A stretch of 64,000 bases of DNA from Martinezella rhizogenes (GCF_027460065.1 NZ_JAPYZZ010000011.1:113480-177479), one strand, 5' to 3'. Positions 1-10,885 are shown, counted from the stretch's first letter. Translations and numbers: made by a program. Notes: generated from the letters alone by a model not told the origin.

Positions 1-1
1 C

Positions 2-1444
<1,443 letters not shown>

Positions 1445-1551
1445 TAATTTCCGCCAATCGTGAGGGACGCGCCCAGGTGTCCCTCATTCGGCCTTGCCTC
1501 TGCCTTCTCTCAGCCCCGGAGGAGGTACACCATCTCCCGGAGAGACAGACC

Positions 1552-3507
1552 ATGCAGATACCATCCGTTTTTCCCAAAGGCGCAACCCGAACGGAAAACG
1601 GAGTGGAGTTCACTGTCTATTCCCGCCACGCCTCGCAAATCGATCTGTGCCTGTTCAATGACGCTGGCGAGAAAGAGACGGCGCGCCTGCCGATGATGCG
1701 CGGCGAGGACGACGTTCATCGGTTCACACATGGAGAGGCCGGGCCCGGCACGCGATACGGCTTCCGTGCTCACGGCATTTATGCCCCCGAACATGGCCTG
1801 TGGTTTGATCCTGCAAAGCTGTTGCTCGACCCCTATGCCACCGAGGTCGACCGCCCCTTCCGTCATGATCCCTCGCTTTATGCCTTCGGTGCGGAAACCG
1901 GTGCGATCATGCCGAAGGCGATCCTTTCCGAGCATGAGGCGGTCAAGCGCCAGCCGCCTCGTTTTGCCTGGGGCGGGCTGATTTACGAGTTAGCCGTCAA
2001 ATCCTTCACCCAGCTACACCCTGATGTGCCTGAAGATATCCGAGGCACCGTCGCGGCGCTGGCGCATCCCGCCATTCTCACGCATTTGAAAAAAATTGGC
2101 GTCGATGCTGTGGAGCTGATGCCGATCACCGCCTGGATCGACGAACGCCACCTGCCGCCACTCGGGCTTTCCAATGCCTGGGGTTACAATCCGGTCGGTT
2201 TCATGGCGCTCGATCCGCGCCTCTGCCCCGGCGGTGTGCGGGAACTTCGCGATACGGTCGCGGCGCTGCATGCGGAAGGCATTGGCGTCATTCTCGATCT
2301 GGTCTTCAACCATACGGGTGAAAGCGATATCGAAGGCTCTGTCCTGTCGCTGCGCGGCCTCGATAATCTCACCGCCTTCCGTCACCCGCAGGGAAAGCCG
2401 GGCGTGCTGGTCAATGACACAGGCACCGGCAATACGGTCGCCTGCGACCATCCCTATATTCGCCAGCTCATCATCGATTCGCTCAAGCATTTCGTTCTCC
2501 ATGCCGGCGTGGATGGCTTCCGTTTCGATCTCGCGCCCGTGCTCGGGAGAACGGCTGCGGGTTTCGACATGGCGAGCGAAACGCTTGCCGCCATGCATTC
2601 AGACCCGGTACTTTACGACCGGGTATTGATTGCCGAACCCTGGGATATCGGCCCCGGTGGTTATCAGCTCGGCAATTTCCCCGAAAGTTTTCTGGAGTGG
2701 AACGACCGCGCCCGCGATGACATGCGCCGGTTCTGGCGTGGTGATGCCGGCACGACCGGGGCGCTGGCCAATGCGCTGTCCGGCTCCTCGCCGATCTTCT
2801 CCCGCCATGGCCGGCTGAAAAGCCGCAGCGTCAATTTCCTTGCCGCTCATGACGGTTTCACCCTGTTCGATCTCGTCAGCCACGAATACAAGCACAATGA
2901 AAAGAACGGCGAAAACAATCGCGATGGCCATAATGACAACCATTCCTGGAACAATGGTTTTGAAGGCCTGACCGACGACCCCACAATTGTCGCCGCCCGC
3001 CTCGCGGATGTGAAAGCATTGCTTTCCACGCTTTTCGTCAGCCGCGGCACTCTGATGCTGACGGCTGGCGACGAGGGCGGACGCAGCCAGCAGGGCAATA
3101 ACAATGCCTATTGCCAGGATAATGAGATCAACTGGGTCGATTGGTCATCGCTTGTCCCTGAGTTGATCGACCACACGGCGTTTCTCGCCTCACTGCGCAA
3201 ACGTTTCGGTGTGTTTTCTGAGAGTGGCTTCTTCTCCGGCAAGGGTGATGTGACATGGCTTGCCCCGGGCGGAGAACCAATGACGGTTGCAGACTGGGAA
3301 AGGCCGGATGGACAGGCCTTCGCCATGCTGCTTTCCACCCCGGACCGGGAGACCGGCAAAGCCGCCGAGCTTGCCGTGCTCATCAATCGTAGCCGTGAAA
3401 TCGTTCCCTTCACCTTGCCGGGTGATGGCTGGAGCGCCATCGGCACGGATTTCGGCAATCCCGCCTTCCTGCCCGCCCGTTCCGTGGTGTTTTATCTGCG
3501 CGGTTGA
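1552..3507 (+). CDS. glgX: Glycogen debranching enzyme GlgX
   Basis: GH13 isoamylase-type enzyme that hydrolyses alpha-1,6 branches of glycogen limit dextrins in the cytoplasm. The product is 651 aa, normal for GlgX. An N-terminal CBM48-like region (VEFTVYSRHASQIDLCLF) precedes the barrel. GH13 signatures are visible: VFNHTGE, the nucleophile region GVDGFRFDLAPV, the acid/base region AEPWDIGPGG and the AAHDGFTL motif. ATG 1552 is preceded by GGAGAGACAGACC; the open frame extends to 1477, but that extension does not look like the family N-terminus. It follows pgm in the same direction, consistent with the tail of a glg operon. Confidence 0.93.
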   Translation: MQIPSVFPKGATRTENGVEFTVYSRHASQIDLCLFNDAGEKETARLPMMRGEDDVHRFTHGEAGPGTRYGFRAHGIYAPEHGLWFDPAKLLLDPYATEVDRPFRHDPSLYAFGAETGAIMPKAILSEHEAVKRQPPRFAWGGLIYELAVKSFTQLHPDVPEDIRGTVAALAHPAILTHLKKIGVDAVELMPITAWIDERHLPPLGLSNAWGYNPVGFMALDPRLCPGGVRELRDTVAALHAEGIGVILDLVFNHTGESDIEGSVLSLRGLDNLTAFRHPQGKPGVLVNDTGTGNTVACDHPYIRQLIIDSLKHFVLHAGVDGFRFDLAPVLGRTAAGFDMASETLAAMHSDPVLYDRVLIAEPWDIGPGGYQLGNFPESFLEWNDRARDDMRRFWRGDAGTTGALANALSGSSPIFSRHGRLKSRSVNFLAAHDGFTLFDLVSHEYKHNEKNGENNRDGHNDNHSWNNGFEGLTDDPTIVAARLADVKALLSTLFVSRGTLMLTAGDEGGRSQQGNNNAYCQDNEINWVDWSSLVPELIDHTAFLASLRKRFGVFSESGFFSGKGDVTWLAPGGEPMTVADWERPDGQAFAMLLSTPDRETGKAAELAVLINRSREIVPFTLPGDGWSAIGTDFGNPAFLPARSVVFYLRG

Positions 3508-3561
3508 TCCCTTCGCGTCACGAGCCGTATAAATCGCTGGAAACAATGCGGACGAGGTACC

Positions 3562-4050
3562 ATGACAAAAGAAATTGCGCTGGCCGAAATGAAGGATCGC
3601 GTCGGCACGGAAATGGGCGTTTCCGACTGGATCATCGTCGACCAGACGATGATAAACGCTTTCGGCAAAGCGACGCTGGATGAGCAATTCATCCACACCG
3701 ACCCGGAGCGCGCCAAGGCGGAAAGCCCCTTCGGCGGCACCATCGCTCACGGGTTCCTGACGCTCTCCCTGCTTTCGGCGCTGAATTACGACGCCCTGCC
3801 GCGCATTCGTGAGCAGACCATGGGCATCAATTATGGCTTCGATACCGTCCGTTTCGTCACGCCGGTAAAAAGCGGTGCGCGTGTGCGCGGCCGTTTTACG
3901 CTGGCGGAAGCGCGCTTTCGCGGTGCTGCCATGCTGATGACGACCTATGATGTGGTGGTGGAAATCGAAAACGAGAAAAAGCCGGCGCTCACCGCGCGCT
4001 GGATCACCATCAGCCAGTTCAACCCGGAAGACAGGCCGAAAGACGCCTGA
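3562..4050 (+). CDS. MaoC-family (R)-hydratase-like protein
   Basis: 162 aa hot-dog fold protein of the MaoC/(R)-specific enoyl-CoA hydratase family. The hydratase signature is recognisable around residues 30-70: an aspartate followed by FIHTDPERA, then FGGTIAHGFLTLSL, which carry the usual catalytic Asp and His. ATG 3562 is preceded by GACGAGGTACC. It may act on acyl-CoA thioesters, but the substrate cannot be read from sequence. It starts 54 bases after glgX and is followed 22 bases later by a DUF2332 gene, so it may be cotranscribed; no functional link to glycogen is evident. Confidence 0.85.
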   Translation: MTKEIALAEMKDRVGTEMGVSDWIIVDQTMINAFGKATLDEQFIHTDPERAKAESPFGGTIAHGFLTLSLLSALNYDALPRIREQTMGINYGFDTVRFVTPVKSGARVRGRFTLAEARFRGAAMLMTTYDVVVEIENEKKPALTARWITISQFNPEDRPKDA

Positions 4051-4072
4051 GATATGGCAAGGGAGAGACCGC

Positions 4073-5113
4073 ATGCATGACGAAGCCGTAAGGAATGCGT
4101 TTCTCGTGCAGGCAAAAGCCTGTGACAGCCTCGGCTCTCCCTTTACCGCACGGCTTTGTCGCGCCGTGGCCGCAAGGCTCGACCGCCAGACGGAAGTCGG
4201 CGAGACAATCCTGTCCTGGCCCGGCGATGTCGGCCCATCCGGTGATTCCGTTCCCCTGCGGCTGGCGGGTGCGCTGCATGCGCTGGCCATCAAGGAAAAG
4301 ATCGCGCCGCTTGTCGATATTGCGCCCGATGACCAGGATGCGCTGTGGCAGGCCTGTGCCAGCGCCCTGCGTTTCCATCAGGTCTTCATCCTCGAAAGGC
4401 TGAAATCACCACCGCAGACCAACGAAGTCCGCCGTTCAGCCGTACTGTTGCCGGGCTTTCTTTCAATTGCCGAGCGCACCGGCAAGCCGCTCGTACTCTC
4501 CGAGGTGGGAGCGAGCGCCGGGCTCAACCTGCAATTCGACCGATACCGCTATCGTCTCGGTGATTTTGCATGGGGGGAACAATCCGATGTCTTCCAGTCG
4601 CCGGAATGGCGCGGCAGCGCACCGCCGGATGGGCGGATCGAGGTCATCGAACGCGCCGGATGCGATCTCAACCCGCTCGACCCCTCTTCGTCCGAAGACC
4701 GCTTGCGGCTGATGTCCTATATCTGGGCCGACCAGACCGACAGGTTGGAGCGCACCGCGGCGGCGTTACGGATCGCGGTGGAGAACGGCCTGCAGGTGGA
4801 AAAAGCCGATGCGATCGACTGGCTGAAACGCCGCCTTTTCATGCAATATACTGGTGCGACCCATGTGGTCTATCACTCCATCGCCTGGCAATATCTGCCG
4901 GATGCCCTGAAACAGGCGGGCGAGGCATTGATTACCGAGGCTGGCGCCCGCGCCACGCCGGAGGCCCCGCTTGCCCGCCTGCAAATGGAGGCAGATGCGA
5001 CACCCGGTGGTGCCGCCATTACCCTGCAAACCTGGCCGACCGGTGAGAAACAGGAGATCGGCCGGGCCGATTTCCATGGTCGATGGGTCGAATGGCGGGG
5101 GTGGAGGCGCTAA
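4073..5113 (+). CDS. DUF2332 family protein
   Basis: 346 aa soluble protein with the DUF2332 hallmark EVGASAGLNLQFDRYRYR near the middle. The Gly-rich segment recalls a methyltransferase-like fold, but no function is established. I chose ATG 4073 (MHDEAV), preceded by GGGAGAGACC; the open frame continues upstream to 3947 inside the MaoC gene and that part is not protein-like. The stop codon overlaps the convergent soxG stop by a few bases. Confidence 0.75.
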   Translation: MHDEAVRNAFLVQAKACDSLGSPFTARLCRAVAARLDRQTEVGETILSWPGDVGPSGDSVPLRLAGALHALAIKEKIAPLVDIAPDDQDALWQACASALRFHQVFILERLKSPPQTNEVRRSAVLLPGFLSIAERTGKPLVLSEVGASAGLNLQFDRYRYRLGDFAWGEQSDVFQSPEWRGSAPPDGRIEVIERAGCDLNPLDPSSSEDRLRLMSYIWADQTDRLERTAAALRIAVENGLQVEKADAIDWLKRRLFMQYTGATHVVYHSIAWQYLPDALKQAGEALITEAGARATPEAPLARLQMEADATPGGAAITLQTWPTGEKQEIGRADFHGRWVEWRGWRR

Positions 5114-5664
5114 ACCGCCACGTCGGCCGCCGCTTCCTGCAGCAGCCCGCCGACATATTCGGCAAAGGAGCGCCAGCATTCCACCCGGAACGTATCATCC
5201 GCCGTGCGCAACAACACCACTTCGGCCTTACCGAAAACCGTGCGCGAGCAGGCGCCCACCGGGAACCGCGCCGGAGACAGGTCTTGCGGGCAGCCGGCAT
5301 TGAGTGCTGCTTCCGCGCCGGGGCCGGAAACGATGACCGCCGTGTTGCGGTGGGAAACATCGGTTGCGGAAAACAACCCGGAGACGCCGGCAAGCGCCGC
5401 CATCAGGTCGCTTTCGCCCTGATCGATCACCAGCCACTCATCCGGGCCGAGCCACAGAGTGGAGCGCAGGCCCGACGTGACGGAGCCTTTCGGGCTGGTG
5501 GGGAGCGCAAGGCCGAGTGCTTCCGAGAGGGCCGGCACGGCGCTTTCCCGCGCCCGCAACGACAGCCGCGAGGCGGAAGCGGCGGGTTTCAGCGAAACGA
5601 AAGGCGAGCCGCCGTGGAAATCCTCGAGCACGGATTTGCGTTTTGCGTGCAGCATGTCAGCCAT
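5110..5664 (-). CDS. soxG: Sarcosine oxidase gamma subunit
   Basis: 184 aa gamma subunit of the heterotetrameric sarcosine oxidase that oxidatively demethylates sarcosine in the cytoplasm, with transfer of the methylene to tetrahydrofolate. The SoxG-like core is seen in GLRSTLWLGPDEWLVIDQ and the later NAGCPQDLSPARFPVGACSR region. Its start overlaps the soxA stop by 8 bases, so translation is probably coupled. It is the last gene of the soxB-hyp-soxD-soxA-soxG transcript. No terminator is visible because it runs into the convergent DUF2332 gene. Confidence 0.9.
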   Translation of the reverse strand: MADMLHAKRKSVLEDFHGGSPFVSLKPAASASRLSLRARESAVPALSEALGLALPTSPKGSVTSGLRSTLWLGPDEWLVIDQGESDLMAALAGVSGLFSATDVSHRNTAVIVSGPGAEAALNAGCPQDLSPARFPVGACSRTVFGKAEVVLLRTADDTFRVECWRSFAEYVGGLLQEAAADVAV

Positions 5665-8617
5665 TGAGACGGGCTCCTTCCTTGTCGAGGAAGACCATGT
5701 CGGTCACTTCGACGGCAATGGTTTTGTCGGCAAGCGGAATATAGAGCGTTTCGCCCATGCGCGCCCTGCCATCTGCCACCAGCGCAAAAGCAATGGAATG
5801 GCCGAGATTTTCCGACCAATAGGCCGAGGTGACATGGCCGAGCATGGTCATCGGCTTCGGCTGGTTCGGATCGGCGACGATCTGGCCGCCTTCGTCTGGC
5901 ACGGTCAGCCTATCCTTCGTCTTCAGACCGACGAGCTGCTTGCGGCCGCTTCTTGTAAGATCGATGCGTTTCAGGCCGCGAATGCCGACGAAATCCGTCT
6001 TCTTCTTGGAAACGGCCCAGGCGAGCCCGGCATCGTCAGGTGTCACCGTGCCGTCCGTATCCTGACCGACGATGATATAGCCCTTTTCCGCACGCAGGAT
6101 ATGCATGGTCTCGGTGCCGTAAAGGCAACCGCCCACGGCTTCCGCCCTGTCGCGGATAGCGGACCAGACGGCAGTGCCGTAATCGGCCGGCACATTGATT
6201 TCGAAACCGAGTTCGCCGGTGAAGGAGACGCGGAAAAGCCGCGTCGGCACGCCGCAGAATTTACCCTCGGCCACCGCCATATGCGGGAAGGCTTCCGGCG
6301 ACAGATCGATACCTTCGACGAAGGGCGCGATCACCTCGCGTGCCTTCGGCCCCTGCACGGCAATGACTGCCCATTGTTCGGTCGCCGAGGTGAGCCAGAC
6401 GTTGAGATCGGGGAATTCGGTCTGGAGATAATCTTCCATGTGCTGGAGCACACGCGGCGCGCCGCCTGTCGTCGTCGTCACATGGAAACGGTCCTCGGCC
6501 AGACGCCCGACAACGCCGTCATCGTAAACGAAGCCGTCTTCGCGGGTCATGATGCCATAACGGCAGCGGCCGGGTTTCAGCGTATCCCAGGCATTGGTGT
6601 AGATGAGGTTCAGGAACTTCGCCGCGTCCGGGCCGACCACTTCGATCTTGCCGAGTGTCGAGGCGTCGAACACGCCGACGCTCTCACGCACCGTCTTGCA
6701 TTCACGGTTGATCGCCTCATGCATGTCCTCGCCAGCGCGGGGGAAGAACCAGGCGCGTTTCCAGTTGCCGACATCTTCGAATACCGCGCCGGCCGCCAGT
6801 TCTGCCTCATGCATCGGCGTCTTGCGGGCCGGGTCGAACAACGCACCGCGCGAATGGTTGACGATCGTGCCGAAGGTAACAGGCGTATAGGGCTGGCGGA
6901 AGGTGGTGAGACCGACCTTGGGCAAATCCCGACCGAGCGCTTCGGAGGCGATGGCAAGGCCATGCATGTTCGACATCTTGCCCTGATCGGACGCCATGCC
7001 ATTGGTGGTGAAGCGCTTGATGTGCTCGACGGAATGCATGCCCTCGCGTACGGCAAGGCGGATATCCTTGGCACAGACATCGTGCTGGAAATCGATGAAG
7101 GCCTTGACCCCGGTGGCCTCACCCGCGCCTTCGGCCGCACCGATCATGCCACCCGTCCATGCCCGAGTATTTTCGCCGGAGAATTCCACCGAACCGCCGC
7201 CGGCAGCGGCCGCTTCGGCAATGATCGCGGCAAGATCATCCGTGCCGTTGCAGGCGCCGATGGAAACGCAGTTCTGCACATGGATATCAGGCAGGAAACG
7301 CTGGTTAGCCGCGTCAAACTTCAGCTTGCCGCGCGATTGTGAGAAGAGATGCACCGATGGCGTCCATCCAGCGGAAACCACAAGCGCATCGATGGCGATC
7401 TTGCGCTTGTTCGACCCGCCATTGCGGCCAACCGTCATGGAAGAGACGCGCAGGCGGCCGGCGGTGTTGTAAACGCTGTGGCCTGCCAGCACCTCGATGC
7501 CGCGCGCCCGCGCCTCGTCCAGCAGGCGCTGATCCGGGTGCTCGCGGCAATCGACGATGGCGGCGATCTTCACGCCGGCCTTTTTCAGGTCGAAGGCTGT
7601 CTCATAGGCCGAATCATGGGCGGTGTAGACACCGACATTATGGCCGACGGAGACGCCGTACTGGTTGAGATAGGTGCGGGCAGCAGCAGCCAGCATGATG
7701 CCCGGCCGGTCGTTGTTAGCAAAGACCATATGGCGCTCGATTGCGCCCGCCGCAAGCACGACCTTTTTCGCGCGCACCTGCCACAGCCGCTCGCGCGGCT
7801 GGTGTCTGGCCGGCGTGGCGAGATGATCGGTAACGCGCTCCGCCAGCGCCACGAAATTGTGGTTGTAATAACCAAAGGCCGTCGTGCGTGTCAGAACCCG
7901 CACATTGGGCATCGCTTGCAGCTCGGCGAGAACCTTCTGCGCCCATTCGTAACCGGGCAGACCGTCGATCACCGCGCCGGTATCGAAGCGCAGCGCGCCG
8001 CCGACTTCGGCATTCTCATCCACCAGAATGACGCTGGCGCCGGTTTTCGCCGCCGACAGCGCCGCCGTCAGGCCGGCAACGCCGGCACCGGCGACCAGAA
8101 CGTCGCAATGGGCATAACGGCCGGAATAATGATCCGCATCCGGTTCGCTCGGCGCCTTGCCGAGACCGGCGGCACGGCGGATCAGCGGTTCGTAAATCTT
8201 GTGCCAGGCGGCCTTTGGCCACATGAAGGTCTTATAATAAAAACCGGCCGCGAACATCGGCGACAGGAGGTCGTTGATGGCGCTCAGATCGAAGGACAAC
8301 GACGGGAAACGGTTCTGCGAGGCAATGATGGCGCCGTCGAACACTTCCTGCACCGTGGCGCGTACATTGGGCTGCTTGCGCAGGCTGTCTCGTGACACGT
8401 CGATCAGCGCGTTCGGCTCTTCCGGTCCGGCGGACAGGAAACCACGCGGACGGTGATATTTGAACGAGCGGCCGACCAGATGCACGCCATTGGCCAGAAG
8501 CGCTGACGCAACGGTATCGCCCTCCAGCGCCGGATAAATCTTGCCGTCGAAGGTGAAACGCGCGGTTCTGGCCGGGGTGAGGCGGCCGGCGCCCTTGATA
8601 CGATAGTCGCCGCTCAT
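5657..8617 (-). CDS. soxA: Sarcosine oxidase alpha subunit
   Basis: 986 aa alpha subunit, the normal size. Order of domains: a 2Fe-2S-ferredoxin-like N-terminal domain (GDTVASALLANG, KYHRPRG), a pyridine nucleotide-disulphide oxidoreductase domain with a dinucleotide fold (VLVAGAGVAGLTAALSAA near residue 165), and a C-terminal GcvT/aminomethyltransferase domain (GYIIVGQDTDGTVTPDDAGL, LVGLKTKDRL). The alpha subunit binds NAD and the folate acceptor, while the flavin chemistry is shared with beta. The start ATG overlaps the soxD stop (ATGA). Long open frames on the opposite strand here are composition shadows. Confidence 0.95.
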   Translation of the reverse strand: MSGDYRIKGAGRLTPARTARFTFDGKIYPALEGDTVASALLANGVHLVGRSFKYHRPRGFLSAGPEEPNALIDVSRDSLRKQPNVRATVQEVFDGAIIASQNRFPSLSFDLSAINDLLSPMFAAGFYYKTFMWPKAAWHKIYEPLIRRAAGLGKAPSEPDADHYSGRYAHCDVLVAGAGVAGLTAALSAAKTGASVILVDENAEVGGALRFDTGAVIDGLPGYEWAQKVLAELQAMPNVRVLTRTTAFGYYNHNFVALAERVTDHLATPARHQPRERLWQVRAKKVVLAAGAIERHMVFANNDRPGIMLAAAARTYLNQYGVSVGHNVGVYTAHDSAYETAFDLKKAGVKIAAIVDCREHPDQRLLDEARARGIEVLAGHSVYNTAGRLRVSSMTVGRNGGSNKRKIAIDALVVSAGWTPSVHLFSQSRGKLKFDAANQRFLPDIHVQNCVSIGACNGTDDLAAIIAEAAAAGGGSVEFSGENTRAWTGGMIGAAEGAGEATGVKAFIDFQHDVCAKDIRLAVREGMHSVEHIKRFTTNGMASDQGKMSNMHGLAIASEALGRDLPKVGLTTFRQPYTPVTFGTIVNHSRGALFDPARKTPMHEAELAAGAVFEDVGNWKRAWFFPRAGEDMHEAINRECKTVRESVGVFDASTLGKIEVVGPDAAKFLNLIYTNAWDTLKPGRCRYGIMTREDGFVYDDGVVGRLAEDRFHVTTTTGGAPRVLQHMEDYLQTEFPDLNVWLTSATEQWAVIAVQGPKAREVIAPFVEGIDLSPEAFPHMAVAEGKFCGVPTRLFRVSFTGELGFEINVPADYGTAVWSAIRDRAEAVGGCLYGTETMHILRAEKGYIIVGQDTDGTVTPDDAGLAWAVSKKKTDFVGIRGLKRIDLTRSGRKQLVGLKTKDRLTVPDEGGQIVADPNQPKPMTMLGHVTSAYWSENLGHSIAFALVADGRARMGETLYIPLADKTIAVEVTDMVFLDKEGARLNG

Positions 8618-8928
8618 TGTCCGGCTCCCTTTTCTGCGGAAAGGACCGTCTCAGTATCCGGTTTGGGTTCGCCGGCCTTGTAGGTCATCAGGAATTTATC
8701 GCTGACGGAATCGCGGGCGGCGTTGAAGAAACGGCCGCAGCCGTGAATGTGACGCCAGCGCTCGAAAACGAGGCCCTTGTCATTGTCGCGAATGAAGAAA
8801 TACTCCGCGAAGGCCTCGTCGGAAATATCGGCGATGTTTTCCGGCCGGGCGATATGGGCTTCGCCCGCCCAGCGGAATTCCAGTTCGGAACGGTCTTCCC
8901 CGCAATAGGGGCAATGGATCAGAAGCAT
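8614..8928 (-). CDS. soxD: Sarcosine oxidase delta subunit
   Basis: 104 aa small subunit of heterotetrameric sarcosine oxidase. The N-terminal CPYCGEDR pair of cysteines and a later HIHGCGRFF segment match the zinc-binding site known in this family. The stop overlaps the soxA start by 4 bases. The gene is separated from soxB by an unexpected small secreted-protein gene; in most bacteria soxD directly follows soxB. Confidence 0.93.
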   Translation of the reverse strand: MLLIHCPYCGEDRSELEFRWAGEAHIARPENIADISDEAFAEYFFIRDNDKGLVFERWRHIHGCGRFFNAARDSVSDKFLMTYKAGEPKPDTETVLSAEKGAGQ

Positions 8929-8939
8929 CGTCGCTCCAC

Positions 8940-9350
8940 CTAGAGAGAATTTTCCGGAAGTATCGTTCCGGCGGGTTGGTCACATAGCCGCTTCCCCATG
9001 GCTACGAAGGGGGAAAGCCGCTTTAAAAGCTGCTCGAAATTATCGAAGGGGCGCAGCGCCGAGGCCCGGCCCATATTAACGATGGCAACCGCCATCATGT
9101 CGGTGTCTATCGCGAAGGGATAGTCCTGCTCGCCATCCTCCTTCTCGCCGACAAAATAAACCATCTTGTTCGCGAGACTTGGAGCACAAAGAAGCAGGCC
9201 TTTTTCCGCCATGAAAGGCCAGTCTTTCTCGCCCTGCATCTTCTGGATTTTCTGGCTGCGAAAATCCTGTACCTCGGGAATGACGCTGCCGACGGGCACG
9301 GCCGCGGCCGCGCCTGATATGTTGATCGCAAGCATGGCCGCCGCCAGCAT
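8940..9350 (-). CDS. Small secreted hypothetical protein inside the sox operon
   Basis: 136 aa protein that I do not recognise. The start ATG (complement 9348-9350) shares its A with the soxB stop, giving a TGATG junction, so translation is probably coupled to soxB. The N-terminus MLAAAMLAINISGAAAA is a short hydrophobic signal-like segment ending in an Ala-rich cleavage-type site. The mature part has two cysteines (LLCAPS and RLCDQP) that could form a disulphide. The open frame extends upstream to 9518, but that part overlaps soxB and is not protein-like. Its stop lies 11 bases before soxD. Periplasmic location is an inference; the function is unknown. Confidence 0.7.
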   Translation of the reverse strand: MLAAAMLAINISGAAAAVPVGSVIPEVQDFRSQKIQKMQGEKDWPFMAEKGLLLCAPSLANKMVYFVGEKEDGEQDYPFAIDTDMMAVAIVNMGRASALRPFDNFEQLLKRLSPFVAMGKRLCDQPAGTILPENSL

Positions 9351-10603
9351 CAATGCGCTACCGCGGCAGCGGCAGCCTCGTCGATCAGCCTGCCGGTGCG
9401 GAACCGGTCGAGCGTCAGGCCAGCTGCCAGGCGATGCGGTTCGCCGCGGGCGATGAGATGCGCAAAGAGATTGGCCGAACCCGGCGTTGCCTTGAAGCCG
9501 CCCGTACCCCAGCCGCAATTGACAAAGAGGTTCGGCACCGGCGTCACGCTCTGGATGGCGGAACGATCAGGTGTGTTGTCGGTGATGCCGCCCCATTGGC
9601 GCATCATCTTCACGCGCCGGAAAATCGGGAAGAGCTCGCAGATGGCGTCGAGCGTATGGGTGATGATCTGCAGACCGCCAGTCTGGGAATAGGAATTATA
9701 CTGGTCCGTGCCGGCACCAATCACCAGCTCGCCCTTGTCGGACTGCGAAATATAGGCATGTACCGTGTTGGACATGACAACGCATGGGAAGATCGGCTTC
9801 AGCGGTTCCGACACCAGCGCCTGCAACGGATTGGAATGCAGGGGAACGCGCACGTCAGCCATTTTCATGATGACGGAGGAGTGGCCGGCGGCGGAAACGC
9901 CGATTTTCTTCGCGCCTATGAAACCGCGATTGGTCTCGACGCCCGTCACTGCCCCGTCAGGTCCACGACGAATGCCCGTGACCTCGCAGTTCTGGATGAT
10001 GTGCACGCCGCGGTCGGAGGCCGCGCGCGCATAACCCCAGGCCACCGCATCGTGGCGCGCCGTGCCGCCGCGGCGCTGGAGTGCTGCACCGTTGATCGGA
10101 TAACGCGCATTGCCTGATATATCGAGCGGCGGGCAATAGGCTTTCGCCTGCTCCGGCGTCAGCCACTCATTGTCGATGCCGTAAAGACGGTTGGCATTGA
10201 TATGGCGGCTGAAGGATTGCCGGTCGTGAATATTGTGCGACAGCATCATCACGCCGCGCGCCGAATACATGACGTTATAATTGAGATCCTGGCTCAGGCC
10301 TTCCCACAGTTTCAGGGAATGCTCGTAAATATCCATGCTCTCTTCATAGAGATAGTTGGAGCGGATGATGGTGGTGTTGCGGCCGGTATTGCCGCCGCCA
10401 AGCCAGCCTTTTTCCAGAACCGCGACATTGGTGATGCCGTGTTCCTTGGCCAGATAATAGGCAGCGCCCAGCCCGTGGCCGCCGCCGCCGATGATGATGA
10501 CATCATAATCCTTGCGCGGCTCGGGTGAGGCCCATTGCGCATCCCACCCCTTATGACCCCTGAGCGCCTCACGCGCCACGGCAAAAACGGAATATTTGCG
10601 CAT
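9350..10603 (-). CDS. soxB: Sarcosine oxidase beta subunit
   Basis: 417 aa FAD/FMN-binding beta subunit carrying the sarcosine oxidation site. The typical start MRKYSVFAVAREALRGHKGW and the Rossmann motif IIIGGGGHGLGAAYYLAKEHG (around residues 35-55) are seen. ATG at 10603 is supported by a GAGGAG ribosome site just upstream on the minus strand; the longer frame to 10885 runs through the intergenic region and is rejected. It is the first gene of the sox transcript and is divergent from rpsU. Confidence 0.95.
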   Translation of the reverse strand: MRKYSVFAVAREALRGHKGWDAQWASPEPRKDYDVIIIGGGGHGLGAAYYLAKEHGITNVAVLEKGWLGGGNTGRNTTIIRSNYLYEESMDIYEHSLKLWEGLSQDLNYNVMYSARGVMMLSHNIHDRQSFSRHINANRLYGIDNEWLTPEQAKAYCPPLDISGNARYPINGAALQRRGGTARHDAVAWGYARAASDRGVHIIQNCEVTGIRRGPDGAVTGVETNRGFIGAKKIGVSAAGHSSVIMKMADVRVPLHSNPLQALVSEPLKPIFPCVVMSNTVHAYISQSDKGELVIGAGTDQYNSYSQTGGLQIITHTLDAICELFPIFRRVKMMRQWGGITDNTPDRSAIQSVTPVPNLFVNCGWGTGGFKATPGSANLFAHLIARGEPHRLAAGLTLDRFRTGRLIDEAAAAAVAH

Positions 10604-10699
10604 TCGCAGTCTGCTCCTCAAGAACCGGCCAGAGGCCGTAAACATACGCCCGGCCCGTATCATACACATGGCAAATCGGGATGGGAGGCAATATTCATT

Positions 10700-10734
10700 T
10701 TGCGACGTCGCAATGATTTTGTTTCGACATTGCG
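10700..10734. promoter_or_regulatory. Palindrome TTGCGACGTCGCAA with nearby inverted half-sites
   Basis: A perfect 14-base palindrome at 10700-10713, followed by an inverted repeat of CGCAATG (part of the palindrome) with CATTGCG about 12 bases downstream. It lies about 97 bases upstream of the soxB start and 207 bases upstream of rpsU. The position suits an operator controlling sarcosine catabolism; the protein that binds it is unknown. Confidence 0.45.
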
Positions 10735-10863
10735 GGAAGAATGCTGGACACGCCGCATTTTGCCGGTGGATTATGCGCGACCCGCTGGACTTGCTGCAAA
10801 TGATCTGATATTGCACGTCACCAATCGCCCGGCTCGCCAGCTGGACGGACCATTTTTGTTTGC

Positions 10864-10885
10864 GTGCGAATGCCTTTATTCGCAC
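10864..10885 (+). promoter_or_regulatory. rpsU 5' leader hairpin
   Basis: GTGCGAAT and ATTCGCAC form a perfect 8-bp stem with a 6-base loop, ending 34 bases before the rpsU start codon. It would lie in the untranslated leader and could affect translation or mRNA stability. There is no T-tract, so it is not a terminator. Confidence 0.45.

Noticed and set aside
5459..7342. Long plus-strand open frame (627 codons) opposite soxG/soxA
   Set aside because: It is antisense to well-conserved sox genes, has no ribosome site or recognisable domain, and reflects the high G+C third-position bias.
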